Source: UBA4660 sp002405435
Lineage (GTDB): Bacteria; Bacteroidota; Bacteroidia; Flavobacteriales_D; Sanyastnellaceae
Length of the DNA: 55,680 nucleotides
Direction: 5' to 3'
NCBI GenBank assembly: GCA_036747335.1
Contig: DAIOCL010000006.1
Location: forward strand, 1-55,680
The position numbers were made by a program, and so were the translations under genes. How positions within the stretch are numbered: position 1 is the stretch's first letter; every line of letters begins with the position of its first letter. This document shows positions 17,026 to 27,700 of this stretch, piece by piece. A model generated the notes under the pieces. The model was not told the DNA's origin, did no database searches, and was given only the letters and a program-made list of their open reading frames with translations.

Positions 17026-19779
17026 ATGAATGCCCATACCTACTTGTCCAACGCGGATCCCGCCACCTTCGAAGCCATTTACCAGCAATACAAAAAGGAT
17101 CCGTCCTCTGTAGACGTCTCCTGGCAACGCTTTTTTGAGGGGTTTGAATTCCGTTTAGCCGACTTTCCGGTGCTGCCGGCAGCAACACAGGGCTTGTCAG
17201 CGCGCGGTGCCGAGGCCCTGGAGAAAGAGTTCAGGGTCATTAACCTGATTAACGCCTACCGCCAGCGCGGACACTTGTTCACGCGCACCAATCCGGTGAG
17301 GGAAAGGCGCAAACATACCCCGCCGCTCGATAAAGAACTATTTGGGCTCAGCGATGCAGATCTTAACACGGTCTTTCAGGCCGGCAGCGAAGTAGGTCTC
17401 GGTCCCGCCAGCCTCTCCGACATTATTGCCCACCTGGTCCGGTGCTACTGCAACCACATCGGGGTGGAGTATGTATATGTCCGAGACCCCGAACGTGTGG
17501 CCTGGATCAGGGAACGTATAGAAGGCCGCAACCGGCACGTATTCAGCCGTGAGGAAAAACTCCAGTTTTTGGAGATGGCCAGCCAGGCATCATTGTTTGA
17601 ACAGTATATCCATAAGAAGTTTCCGGGTGCCAAACGTTTCAGCGTCGAAGGCTGTGAAGTACTGGTGCCTGCCATCGACTATCTCGTGCGTCGCGGCGCA
17701 GATGCAGGGGTCAGGGAATTTGTCATGGGCATGGCCCACCGCGGCCGGCTCAATGTGCTGACCAACATTATGGAGAAGCCTTTTAGGGAGGTTTTTGCCG
17801 AATTCGGCGGACTTGAATTTGCGGAAACCGGAAGCTTCGACGGGGATGTAAAGTACCACTACGGTTATTCCAATGACGTCGTAACGCAAAGCGGCAACCA
17901 GGTGCACCTCACCCTGTGTCCCAACCCATCACACCTTGAAGCCGTCGACCCGGTGGTGGAAGGACTTACCCGTGCCAAAATTGATCATTACCTCAAATCG
18001 GAAGATGCCATTGTGCCGGTGCTTGTGCACGGCGATGCGGCCATCGCTGCCCAGGGGATCGTATACGAACTTGTTCAAATGGCGCAACTGGATGGGTACC
18101 GCACCGGCGGAACAATCCATATCGTCGTCAACAACCAGGTCGGGTTTACTACCAATTACCTCGACGCCCGCAGTTCAACCTATTGTACCGATGTGGCCAA
18201 AACCACGCTTTCGCCTGTATTTCACGTAAACGCAGATGACGTAGAGGCGGTCATTGAAACCATGCGCATCGCTTTCGAATACCGCATGCGCTTCAAAATG
18301 GACGTGTTTATTGATCTGCTCGGCTACAGGAAATACGGCCACAACGAAGGAGATGAGCCGAAATTCACTCAACCTACGCTCTACAAGTCCATTGCAACCC
18401 ATCCCTCACTGAGAGAAATATACCTGCAGCAACTTATCGCTGAAGGTGCAGCGGATACCGATACCGGAGAAAACATCAGAAAGAAGTTTGAAGCCACGCT
18501 CGACGAACACCTCAGCGAATCGCGCAGCATGAAAATGGCGCATGTCAAGCACTTTCTCGAAGAACCCTGGAGCAAGGTCAATCCGGCACGACCCGAAGAT
18601 TTTGAAAAGTCGGTGGCTACCGGTCTCGATCAGAAAAAGCTGAAGGAACTGCTCGTGCGTATTTCGACCCTTCCTTCCGACAAAAAAATATTTTCCAAGA
18701 CAGCCAAGGTTTTTAAAGACAGGCTGGATGCCATTGAGGCTGACCGCCTCGACTGGGCCCTGGGCGAGTTGCTGGCCTATGCCACCCTGCTTGAGGAAGG
18801 CCATCCGGTAAGGATATCCGGCCAGGATGTGGAAAGGGGTACATTTTCTCACCGCCACGCAGTGGTAAAAACGGATGAAGACCGTGAGGAAGAAGTTGTG
18901 CTGCTGAACGCGGTTTCAGACAAACAGGCGAAATTCACTATCTACAACTCGCTGCTATCAGAGTACGGGGTAATGGGTTTCGACTATGGTTATGCGTTCG
19001 GAACACCGCAGGGCCTCACCATTTGGGAAGCCCAGTTCGGAGATTTCAATAACGGCGCCCAAATCATCATCGACCAGTTCCTCGCTTCGGCGGAAGACAA
19101 ATGGCGGACCATGAATGGACTGACGCTGTTTCTACCCCATGGCTATGAAGGCCAGGGCAGCGAGCATTCTTCGGGCCGCATGGAGCGCTTCCTGTTGTTG
19201 TGTGCCGAACTGAATATGGTTGTATGCAACTGCACAACGCCGGCCAACTTCTATCACCTGCTCCGCCGCCAGGTAAAGGCCTCCTACCGCAAGCCGCTTA
19301 TCGTATTCACTCCTAAAAAACTCCTGCGTTATCCGGAGGCGGTATCGCCCCTGGGTGACATGGCCAAAGGTGCGTTCCGTGAAGTGATTGCGGATGCGGG
19401 TATCGGCAAAGACACCGGCGCACTTATTTTGTGTAGTGGTAAAGTGTACTATGAGGCCAGAGAGCAGATGAAGAAAATGCCCGAAAGTGAGCGTATGCCT
19501 ATCGTGCGGATAGAGCAGCTATATCCTTTTCCCGAAAAGCAGGTGCGCGAAATCATCGCCGCTTGTGCCCCCGGCTGTAAGCTCATTTGGATGCAGGAAG
19601 AACCTGAAAATATGGGCGCATGGAGTTATATCCTGCGCACCCTGCGCGACCTGCCTTTTGAGGTGGTGGCACTCCCGGCATCCGCAGCGCCTGCAACAGG
19701 CAGTACGAAGGCCCATGAGTCGCGCATGAATGACCTCATGACCCGACTGTTTAAAGCCGGCAGGCAACTGGTAGCATAA
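17026..19779 (+). CDS. sucA: 2-oxoglutarate dehydrogenase E1 component
   Basis: Thiamine-diphosphate-dependent decarboxylase subunit of the 2-oxoglutarate dehydrogenase complex in the TCA cycle. The 917 aa length fits SucA. Seen: the E2-binding N-terminus (TYLSNADPATFEAIYQQY), MAHRGRLNVL (235-244), the ThDP-binding GDAAIAAQGIVYE (336 onward) to NNQVGFTT (about 369), the phosphate and substrate histidine in SNPSHLEAV (about 302-309), and EGQGSEHSSGRMERFL (about 708-723). The start gives MNAHTYLSN, matching the family. An exact -7 box lies upstream. sucB follows after 30 bp, so the pair forms an operon. The cytoplasmic complex also needs E3 (lpd), which is not in the window. Confidence 0.97.
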   Translation: MNAHTYLSNADPATFEAIYQQYKKDPSSVDVSWQRFFEGFEFRLADFPVLPAATQGLSARGAEALEKEFRVINLINAYRQRGHLFTRTNPVRERRKHTPPLDKELFGLSDADLNTVFQAGSEVGLGPASLSDIIAHLVRCYCNHIGVEYVYVRDPERVAWIRERIEGRNRHVFSREEKLQFLEMASQASLFEQYIHKKFPGAKRFSVEGCEVLVPAIDYLVRRGADAGVREFVMGMAHRGRLNVLTNIMEKPFREVFAEFGGLEFAETGSFDGDVKYHYGYSNDVVTQSGNQVHLTLCPNPSHLEAVDPVVEGLTRAKIDHYLKSEDAIVPVLVHGDAAIAAQGIVYELVQMAQLDGYRTGGTIHIVVNNQVGFTTNYLDARSSTYCTDVAKTTLSPVFHVNADDVEAVIETMRIAFEYRMRFKMDVFIDLLGYRKYGHNEGDEPKFTQPTLYKSIATHPSLREIYLQQLIAEGAADTDTGENIRKKFEATLDEHLSESRSMKMAHVKHFLEEPWSKVNPARPEDFEKSVATGLDQKKLKELLVRISTLPSDKKIFSKTAKVFKDRLDAIEADRLDWALGELLAYATLLEEGHPVRISGQDVERGTFSHRHAVVKTDEDREEEVVLLNAVSDKQAKFTIYNSLLSEYGVMGFDYGYAFGTPQGLTIWEAQFGDFNNGAQIIIDQFLASAEDKWRTMNGLTLFLPHGYEGQGSEHSSGRMERFLLLCAELNMVVCNCTTPANFYHLLRRQVKASYRKPLIVFTPKKLLRYPEAVSPLGDMAKGAFREVIADAGIGKDTGALILCSGKVYYEAREQMKKMPESERMPIVRIEQLYPFPEKQVREIIAACAPGCKLIWMQEEPENMGAWSYILRTLRDLPFEVVALPASAAPATGSTKAHESRMNDLMTRLFKAGRQLVA

Positions 19780-19809
19780 AAACCGAATTTTCGAAAATTA
19801 GCATACCCT

Positions 19810-21069
19810 ATGGCAAATGTTGAAGTGAAGGTCCCGTCGCCGGGAGAATCCATAAGCGAAGTAATCATCGCCAACTGGCTGGTGAAAGATGGCGACTACG
19901 TGCAAAACGGACAGACCATCGCAGAAATTGACAGTGACAAGGCCACCCTTGAAATCACGGCCGAAGCCGCCGGGAGTGTTACGCTAAAGGCGCAGGCAGG
20001 TGATACTGTACAGGTCGGTTCTGTCGTTTGCCTCATCGATACTTCCGCACCGAAACCAAAGGAAGAAGCTGTAGCAAAACCCACGCCTGCCAAGTCATCG
20101 GCTGCGCCGGCAGTTGCCACAGCGACACCGGCCAAACCCGCTGCATCAGAGCAGGCAACGGCCACTTCCTACGCTACCGGAACTCCGTCGCCCGCCGCAG
20201 CCAAAATGATGTCAGAGCAAGGACTGTCGGCTGCCCAGGTCAACGGCACCGGACCGGGAGGACGTATCACCAAATCGGATGTGCTGGCTGCGCTCGCAGG
20301 CGGCTTCGAATCGGCCCCGGTTCAGGCAAGAAGCCAAAACCGCAGCGAACGGAGGGAGAAGATGACCAACCTGCGAAAGAAAATTTCTGAGCGGCTGGTG
20401 CATGTGAAGAATACGACCGCCATGCTAACCACATTCAACGAGGTCAACATGAAGCCGGTGATGGATCTCCGTGCCAGGTATAAAGACAAATTCAAGGAAA
20501 AACACGGCATCGGACTCGGTTTTATGTCCTTTTTCACCAAGGCATGCAGCGAAGCCCTTTTTGCCTTTCCTGCAGTGAATGCACGAATCGAAAATGACGA
20601 AATCGTTTACCACGACTATACTGATATCGGCATCGCCGTTTCAACACCCAAGGGACTAATGGTTCCTGTGGTCAGAAACGTACAGTCACTCGGACTGGCC
20701 GACATAGAAAAGGAAATTGCCACGCTTGCCGGCAAAGCGCGCGACGGAAAGATTACCGTTGATGAAATGAATGGTGGCACGTTCACCGTTACCAATGGCG
20801 GCGTGTTCGGATCCATGCTCAGCACCCCGATTATCAATCCTCCCCAGAGTGCCATCCTGGGTATGCACAATATCGCAGACCGTCCCGTGGCCGAGGCAGG
20901 CCAGGTCGTTATCAGGCCCGTGATGTTCGTGGCGCTGAGCTACGACCACCGTATCATCGACGGCAGAGAGAGCGTCGGCTTCCTTGTCCGCGTGAAGGAA
21001 ATGCTCGAAAATCCGGAACGTATCTTATTCGGAGGTAAATCAGCCGAAGAGATTCTACTCGGTCTCTAA
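19810..21069 (+). CDS. sucB: Dihydrolipoyl succinyltransferase (E2 of OGDH)
   Basis: Core E2 enzyme that transfers the succinyl group to CoA. 419 aa. Domains in order: lipoyl domain at 1-78 with the lipoylation motif EIDSDKATLEI (Lys44); an Ala/Pro/Thr-rich linker (about 80-120); a peripheral-subunit-binding domain with PSPAAAKMMSEQGL and GTGPGGRITKSDVL (about 125-160); and the catalytic acyltransferase domain ending with SYDHRIIDGRESVGF (His380) and the family-typical ILLGL tail. Single lipoyl domain. Transcribed with sucA, 30 bp downstream. Succinyl rather than acetyl specificity is inferred from the sucA pairing. Confidence 0.97.
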   Translation: MANVEVKVPSPGESISEVIIANWLVKDGDYVQNGQTIAEIDSDKATLEITAEAAGSVTLKAQAGDTVQVGSVVCLIDTSAPKPKEEAVAKPTPAKSSAAPAVATATPAKPAASEQATATSYATGTPSPAAAKMMSEQGLSAAQVNGTGPGGRITKSDVLAALAGGFESAPVQARSQNRSERREKMTNLRKKISERLVHVKNTTAMLTTFNEVNMKPVMDLRARYKDKFKEKHGIGLGFMSFFTKACSEALFAFPAVNARIENDEIVYHDYTDIGIAVSTPKGLMVPVVRNVQSLGLADIEKEIATLAGKARDGKITVDEMNGGTFTVTNGGVFGSMLSTPIINPPQSAILGMHNIADRPVAEAGQVVIRPVMFVALSYDHRIIDGRESVGFLVRVKEMLENPERILFGGKSAEEILLGL

Positions 21070-21108
21070 CCAGTCAAACCGGCACGCAATGCGTATCTTA
21101 GCCTTGCT

Positions 21109-23982
21109 GTGTTGCGTTATCAGATTTCTTTTTGGTTATGCCTGGCGGGAAACCTATCCCGTGCAGGCCAACCGCTTTACGACGAATACCGCGTTGAAAA
21201 CGGGTTGCAAAGCAATACTGTCTATTGCGTAGCGCAAGACAACCAGGGCTTTATTTGGTTGGGGACCGACGCAGGTGTCTGCAGGTTTGACGGCATTTCC
21301 TTTACATGTTTTACCATAGATGACGGCCTTTGCGACAATGAGGTGCTGCGCATCAAACAAGACCGCAGCGGACGCATATGGTTTATGAGCCTTTCAGGCT
21401 GTCTGGCCTATTACCATGACGGTACTATTCACAGCGCGCGCGATACACCCTGGCTCGACAGCCGGCCCAATACACTCGGCCTTACCGGCATGCTTGAAGA
21501 CAGCAGGGGCAGGCTTTGGGTGATAGGCATCGGACAACAGGTTGGCCTGATTGAGTCCAATAGCCTCCGATGGATCGACATACAACCTGAACTGTCATCG
21601 CCTTACCGCAGGGGTTTTGTGGAGGTGTATGAAGATGAATCCGGACAAATTCTGTTTTTCCGTGCCGATGGCCTCACGCGATGGAATAGCGGAAATCCCA
21701 TCAGGGACGACAGCTTTCCACATAAAAAAATTTACCGAAATTGTTTTGTGTCCGATGGCAGGCAAGGTGCTTACATGCTCACTGAAGAAGGAATAATTCA
21801 TTTCGATAGCGGGCGTCTTTCGGTGGTTATTGACCGCAACATATTTCAAGTTTTCGGAGGCATTCAGGGAATGTTTCTTGCTGGTGACGACCTGTGGATT
21901 TCTGATTATTCCGGCGGTGTGGGCAGACTCGACCAAACCACAGGGTTATACAGGCAGGAAAAAATATTTCCAGAGTCATCGATCAATTTTGTATTCAGCG
22001 ACCGCGACAATAATATCTGGATAGCCACAAAAGACAGCGGCGTCAGGTGCATCACACATGAACAACAGCATTGCACGCGCGTGGCATGCCCCGGTCGAAT
22101 TACCTGTATGAAAAAAGATCCGGCGGGCAACCTGTGGCTGGCCAGCGAGGAAGGTGTATTGTACAAACGTATCAGCGGTCAATTTGTGCAGGTCTGCGCA
22201 CTTCCCCGCCCTGCGCGTATCTCTTCGGTCCACTTCGATAACGGAAAAATTTACCTCTGCGCCTATTCAGGTGTTTATTCGGTGGAGGTCCGGGCGGGTG
22301 TTGCGCCCCAGGTAACGGGCAACCTCTCGTCAACCATTCCAAAGGATATTGCCATAGACGATCAGCACCGCTTGTACATGCTAACCCTGTCCGGTATAGA
22401 GGTGCTTGACCTGTGCAGAACCGGGGCCTTGCCGGAAGGCATTCCGGAAATACCTTCTGCGCGGAGGTATCACCTGTGCGCGGCATCAGACAGCACCCTG
22501 TGGTTTGAAGAACACGACAAACTTTTTTATTTCAGGGGAGGCAGAATGGAAGTCGCTCATGTATTCAACGCTGGCGCTTATGCCCGCATCAGTGGCATTG
22601 AGGAAATGCCCGACGGCACATTGCTCGTGGCGACACTGGGTGACGGGATTACCTTTCTGCGGAATGGAACCGTGGTGGGTCGTGTGAACGAGGCCGGCGG
22701 TTTGTGTTCCAATGTGTGCGAACAGGTGCGCGTATCAGGCGATACCTGTTGGGCAATTACACCGAACGGCATTTCCCGCTTCTCTGTGCGCATGGGCAAT
22801 GCCTGCGGTATGCAGGCCATTACCGCCGGTGAGGGTCTTCCTTCGGGTAAAATTACCGATGTGGCCGCATTGGGTGAAACGTGCTGGCTGGCTATGCAGT
22901 CTGGACTGATTCAGTTCAATTCAGCGCAGCGCCCGGCCATAATGCCACCACCAGAGCCTGTGATCGTCGGTTTGCTGTCGGAGGGTACGCCTGTAAATAC
23001 AGCGACTCCGCTGAAGCATGGCGCAGGCCTTACCATCCGGTACAGCGTACCCACTTATTACCTGGCGTTGCGCAACAAATATGAGTACCGCATCAACGCG
23101 GGCAATTGGATTGAGACTGGCAGCCGCACCATCGAATTCAGTCCGCCAGGCGGAGGTAACCATACCGTTGAAATAAGGGCCAGGCGCCATAGCAGCGGCT
23201 GGGGCCCACCTGTTGCCCTGGCCTTTACGGTGAATACACCGCTGTGGGCCAAACCATGGTTTATGGCCCTTTCGCTTGCTCCGGTATCGCTCTCGCTCGC
23301 GTGGTTGGTTCGCTTTCGTATCCGCCGCAAGTACCGCAGACGCGTTCGCCAACTGGAAGGAGAGCAGGCCCTGCTGGCTGAGCGCAACCGAATTTCTACC
23401 GACCTGCACGATGACCTGGGCGCAGAGCTGTCAAACATTGTTATCCTCACCCGCATTGCGAAGTCCAAACTGCAGCTCTCAGAAGACCGCGCAGCGCCGG
23501 TTGACCGCATAGACAAAGCCGCCAGCGAAACAATCAGCAAGATGAGCAGCATCATCTGGGCGCTCAACCCTGCTAACGACAGCCTCGATAACCTTGCAGA
23601 CTACATAAGGCGGTATGCCTATGAATTTATGGAGTTGCATCAGCTGGAGGGAGCGGTGCAATGCAATCACCAACCGGGCGATTCCGAGGTAAAGGGAATC
23701 GTCAGGCGCAATGTTTTTCTTATCGTCAAGGAGGCGCTGCACAATGTTTTCAAACATTCCGGGGCCAAGAGGGTCGATATCAGGCTCTGGCGCGAAGGCA
23801 ACACCTGCTGCGTTTCGGTTACCGATAATGGCAAGGGAATACCCGAAACTTTCGCCGGCACCGGGCTCGGTATGTCCAGCATGCGCCGGAGGGCAGCAGA
23901 CATGGGGGGGGATCTCACCCTGACAACGCCTCCCGGCGGAGGATGCTGCGTGCAACTCAAGTGGCCCTTGACTAACAACTAA
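21109..23982 (+). CDS. Two-component-propeller sensor histidine kinase
   Basis: A 957 aa membrane sensor. An N-terminal export signal is followed by two seven-bladed-propeller-like regions with Reg_prop motifs (NTVYCVAQDNQGFIWLGT, NEVLRIKQDRSGRIWFM, EDSRGRLWVIG), then a Y_Y_Y domain (about 630-705), one TM helix (about 714-734), a HisKA_3 dimerisation domain with the phospho-acceptor in DLHDDLGAELSNI (His767), and an HATPase_c domain with HNVFKHSGA and DNGKGIPE...GTGLGMSSM. The periplasmic propeller should sense a ligand, and His767 phosphorylates the NarL-type regulator encoded 109 bp downstream. The start is uncertain: GTG 21109 is used because a -7-like TATCTTAG (21094-21101) lies just upstream; an ATG at 21089 is in another frame. 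Confidence 0.88.
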   Translation: MLRYQISFWLCLAGNLSRAGQPLYDEYRVENGLQSNTVYCVAQDNQGFIWLGTDAGVCRFDGISFTCFTIDDGLCDNEVLRIKQDRSGRIWFMSLSGCLAYYHDGTIHSARDTPWLDSRPNTLGLTGMLEDSRGRLWVIGIGQQVGLIESNSLRWIDIQPELSSPYRRGFVEVYEDESGQILFFRADGLTRWNSGNPIRDDSFPHKKIYRNCFVSDGRQGAYMLTEEGIIHFDSGRLSVVIDRNIFQVFGGIQGMFLAGDDLWISDYSGGVGRLDQTTGLYRQEKIFPESSINFVFSDRDNNIWIATKDSGVRCITHEQQHCTRVACPGRITCMKKDPAGNLWLASEEGVLYKRISGQFVQVCALPRPARISSVHFDNGKIYLCAYSGVYSVEVRAGVAPQVTGNLSSTIPKDIAIDDQHRLYMLTLSGIEVLDLCRTGALPEGIPEIPSARRYHLCAASDSTLWFEEHDKLFYFRGGRMEVAHVFNAGAYARISGIEEMPDGTLLVATLGDGITFLRNGTVVGRVNEAGGLCSNVCEQVRVSGDTCWAITPNGISRFSVRMGNACGMQAITAGEGLPSGKITDVAALGETCWLAMQSGLIQFNSAQRPAIMPPPEPVIVGLLSEGTPVNTATPLKHGAGLTIRYSVPTYYLALRNKYEYRINAGNWIETGSRTIEFSPPGGGNHTVEIRARRHSSGWGPPVALAFTVNTPLWAKPWFMALSLAPVSLSLAWLVRFRIRRKYRRRVRQLEGEQALLAERNRISTDLHDDLGAELSNIVILTRIAKSKLQLSEDRAAPVDRIDKAASETISKMSSIIWALNPANDSLDNLADYIRRYAYEFMELHQLEGAVQCNHQPGDSEVKGIVRRNVFLIVKEALHNVFKHSGAKRVDIRLWREGNTCCVSVTDNGKGIPETFAGTGLGMSSMRRRAADMGGDLTLTTPPGGGCCVQLKWPLTNN

Positions 23983-23985
23983 ATA

Positions 23986-24016
23986 GACGGGAGAAGCGTC
24001 ATCCATTAGTCCCGTC
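23986..24016. other. 7-bp inverted repeat between kinase and regulator
   Basis: GACGGGA (23986-23992) and TCCCGTC (24010-24016) form a perfect 7-bp stem with a 17-base loop right after the kinase stop codon. There is no T-tract, so it may be an mRNA-processing or attenuation hairpin or have no role. Confidence 0.3.
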
Positions 24017-24091
24017 AGGAAACCGAATACGACATTTGTACTAGTACCTGCCCTAAGCGTATGTCGATCTTTCGCCACCAAAGCACCTGCT

Positions 24092-24736
24092 ATGTCGAGG
24101 CAAACACCTGAGTTGATTCAAGTGGCCCTGGTAGAAGACCATGCGGAAATCCGGGAAGGCCTGAAGTACATCATCAACCAGGCCGGCGGCTTTTCATGCA
24201 CCACCTTCGCAACCGCCGAAGAAGCGCTGAGCGCCGTAAACCCGGCGCAATCTGACGTCGTGCTTATGGATATCAACTTGCCGGGCATGAGTGGCATTGA
24301 GTGTACGCGTCTGTTGCATGAAAGGTATCCGGCCCTCCCCATCATGATGTGCACCGCTTACGAAGACGATGAAAGCATCTTTCAGGCACTCAGCAATGGG
24401 GCCAAGGGTTACATACTCAAAAGGGCCGCCGGCGAAATCCTCATCGAAGCCGTCAGAGATCTCTTCCACGGCGGTAGTCCTATGTCGAGCACTATCGCAA
24501 GAAAGGTGGTGGATTCTTTTCAGCGCCGAAAAAACGATGCGCCTTCCGACCTCACTGAGCGCGAATTGGAAATACTTGATCTGCTCGCACAGGGCTACCG
24601 AAACAAGCAAATTGCCGAAAAGCTATTTCTCAGTCCGCACACCATCCGCACCCACATCTACAACATCTACGAAAAACTCCAGGTTAACAACCGTGTGGAG
24701 GCTGTCAACAAATTGTCGAGAGACCATCAGCGTTGA
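24092..24736 (+). CDS. NarL/LuxR-family response regulator
   Basis: A 214 aa transcription factor. The receiver domain (about 10-130) has the acidic pair Glu15/Asp16, the phospho-acceptor Asp60 in VVLMDINLPGMSG, the switch Thr88 and Lys110. The C-terminal LuxR-type helix-turn-helix (about 150-210) has LTERELEILDLLAQGYRNKQ and LSPHTIRTHIYNIYEKL. The architecture matches partners of HisKA_3 kinases, and the kinase gene is immediately upstream, so they probably form one signalling pair. Targets unknown; the large secreted lamin-tail-domain gene converges on it only 12 bp away. There is no clear promoter in the 109-bp spacer, so co-transcription with the kinase is likely. Confidence 0.93.
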   Translation: MSRQTPELIQVALVEDHAEIREGLKYIINQAGGFSCTTFATAEEALSAVNPAQSDVVLMDINLPGMSGIECTRLLHERYPALPIMMCTAYEDDESIFQALSNGAKGYILKRAAGEILIEAVRDLFHGGSPMSSTIARKVVDSFQRRKNDAPSDLTERELEILDLLAQGYRNKQIAEKLFLSPHTIRTHIYNIYEKLQVNNRVEAVNKLSRDHQR

Positions 24737-24748
24737 GAAAGCCGGAAG

Positions 24749-27700
24749 TCAGATGCGGTGCGCGAGCACGCAAGATTTGCGGTACGTGACCACCCTGCCA
24801 TCCGGGGATATTGCTTCGAAATAAATCACGTATATACCTACAGGCGCCAGCAGGTTTTCGTCGGTGAGGCCATCCCAACTGATGGTGTTGTTGGCGCCGA
24901 GCAGTTCGTTGCGCGTCAGGTTGCGCACCTTCCTGCCCTCACTGTCAAAAATGAAGATTTGGGCCAGCATACCCGGGGTATCGTCTGCATAGTGGATGTG
25001 CAGCTGGTCCTGATAGCCGTCGTTATCGGGAGAAAAAACTTCCGGTTCAATGGAGATGCCCTCCGGATCAAAATCGCCAAACCAGGATTGGGAATTGATA
25101 TATCCGGGGGTGGCAAAACCCTGTGACTGGGCGGCGCTTTGCCAATTGGTTTCGTCAAGCGATGGCCTGAAAGGGTCAACGCGTTCAAGAGAAACACCAT
25201 CGGTGCTGTTCAGCAGGTCGAAGTGCATGTCTTCATTATAAGGGAAGAAATCGCCCTGCTGGAGGTCAGGCATGAGCAGGAATACTTCTCCGCTTCCCAC
25301 GGTAAAAGCGGGCATCGAAGGCATCAGCAGCACACGGTCGAGGCGGGTAAAGGGATAATGGTCCGGCAAGGCGTCGCTGTTTTCGGTGAGGACCAAAAAC
25401 TGTCCCGGTAGCAGCACAATTTCATTTTCAGTAATCGGATCATCTGTCTGCGGTACGCCACCTTCGCCGTTGGCAATTGACCATCCGGCCAATGACTGCG
25501 CGCGGGTCGAGCGGTTATAGAGTTCCACAAAGTCGTAACCGCCTTCGAGGGGGTCAAACAAAAGTTCATTGATGACCACATCGCCGGGCTCTCCTTCCAC
25601 CGGCAGCATGAAGACACCGGTAATAAGACCGGTTTCATTTTGCCAGCAGTCGTAAAGGCCCAGCACCTGAAATTCATACACCACACCCGCTTCCATCTCG
25701 CCGTAATGGAGAATGATACGCTGGCCGGAGCCATCGTAAAACTGGGCGTCGGGGTTGGCAACCAATTCGCCGTTGACGGTGAAGGAAACGCCCGCCAGAG
25801 AGCTCTCGTCAATGGGCTCGTTAAAGACCAGCGTGATGGCATCCTGCGGTTCATTGATCAGGTAGAGGTATTGGGGCGCAACGGTATCCGGGGTATTGTC
25901 GTACACCGAATTAAGTTCTCCTGCCGTACCACCGCGCTCATCTTCGCTGGCCCTCCAGTTGCCGGCGTCGCTGCACGGGTCTTCAGGATTGATCAGTTCG
26001 AGTGACCATCCGCCGTCATCCTTAGCCGCATCGCGGTACCAGGTAAGGTCGTAAGTTGCCTCATCGAGCAAAATACCGTTTTCATTGGTGAGCGAAAGTG
26101 TCGCTCCGCTATTGGTGAGTGAGGGAAAGTCGGGGAGGAGATGTTTGTTGGGAATTCCCAGGAAGGCCAATGGAAGGTCTGCGTCACCGACAACCAGGTA
26201 GCCTCCGGCAGGCATGATGACCTGTTGTTCAACTATGGCGTCGTTGATAGAAACACCCTGCAGGTCAATCGGATGATCGCTGCGGTTGTAGAGTTCGATG
26301 TATTCGGCGGCAGGCATGAGAATAGCGGGCTCCGGGTCGGGCATGATCTCGTTGAAAATCACGTCACCGGGTATCGGGCTGAACGCAGCGAAGAACGTGA
26401 GTGTCACATCGGCCAGCACATTTCCGCTGCAATCGGTGATACCGCCGGCCTCGAGTTGCCACGCACCGGTTGGCAACATCGGAAACTCCACGACCAGCCG
26501 CACTTCCGTCAGGCTGCTGTTCCACTGGGCTGCAGTGATGCTGTTAAATGGTGTGAGTGGCCAGTCGGGCAGGCTATAGCCTGTTGTATCCATAGTTTCG
26601 CTGAAGACCAGGTGAAGGGTGTCAGGGTGCGCAATGGACCAGGATACCACCGAGGGGCTGGTGGCATCGGGGGCATCGCTGAACACTGAATTCACAGCGC
26701 CGGGCGTGCCGCCTGCGGCATCGGTGCTCTCCGCCCAATTGCCGGTGGTGACGCAGGGCAGAAACGGGTTGACCTGTTCGAGAGACCAACCTCCTTCAGC
26801 CTTGTCGGGTGTATCGTACCAGCCAATGTTATACGTGAGGATGTCGATAACTGCACCGTCGGCATCGGTAAGGGTCAGGGAATCGCCTGAGTTGGTGAGT
26901 GCAGAAAAACCCGGTATGCCAATCATCGCAGGGAACTGGCCTGTGAAATCATCATCGCACAGAATCACGAGTGCGCCCGGTGCCAGCGTGTAGGCGGGCA
27001 GCGTCTTGGCGGTGGATGAGTTGACAAACTGCCAGCCATCGAGGTCAAAAGCATTGCCTGAAGCGTTAAACAACTCGACAAATTCGGCTTCGGGCAGTCC
27101 GGCGACCGGCGTGGGGTCGGCCAGCACTTCGTTGAATACCACGTCGCGGTAAATGGGTTCGGCGGGAATAAACCAGATGAAGCTGAGGGTACTGCCTGGA
27201 GCCACCGGGTTTTCCGATAGGTCTTCCACACCCGATACTTCGAGGCTATAGGAAGTGTTGGGTACAAAGGCGGATGAAAATACCAGGTGCACCAGTGCGG
27301 TATTCACATCGTCGGGTACGGCATCCTGCGCAGTGCCGATGCCGGCCACTGTGTAGAAATTGTTGTTGCCGGCGGTAGCAGCATCTACTGGTTCACTAAA
27401 CAGCACGTCAAGGTTGTTGGGGCCGGTCACATTGGCAGACAGCAGTGCAGGGGGTGTCTCATCCATGATTTCATCACCGAAATAGAAGTCATCAAAAAAA
27501 AAGTTGTCGGCGTTGGAAACGGTATAGGTGCACACCAGCGACCATTCGCTGCAAGTGATGTAGGTGAGGTCTGAAGCCGTGGCGCTGGGTGTGAAGGCGG
27601 TTCCGTCCGCTGATGTAAACAAGCTGAAGTTGCCCGCATCATCGCGCAGTACACGGATAAACAGGTCGAAGGAGTTGGCAATGGCCAGGGTGCTTTGGGC

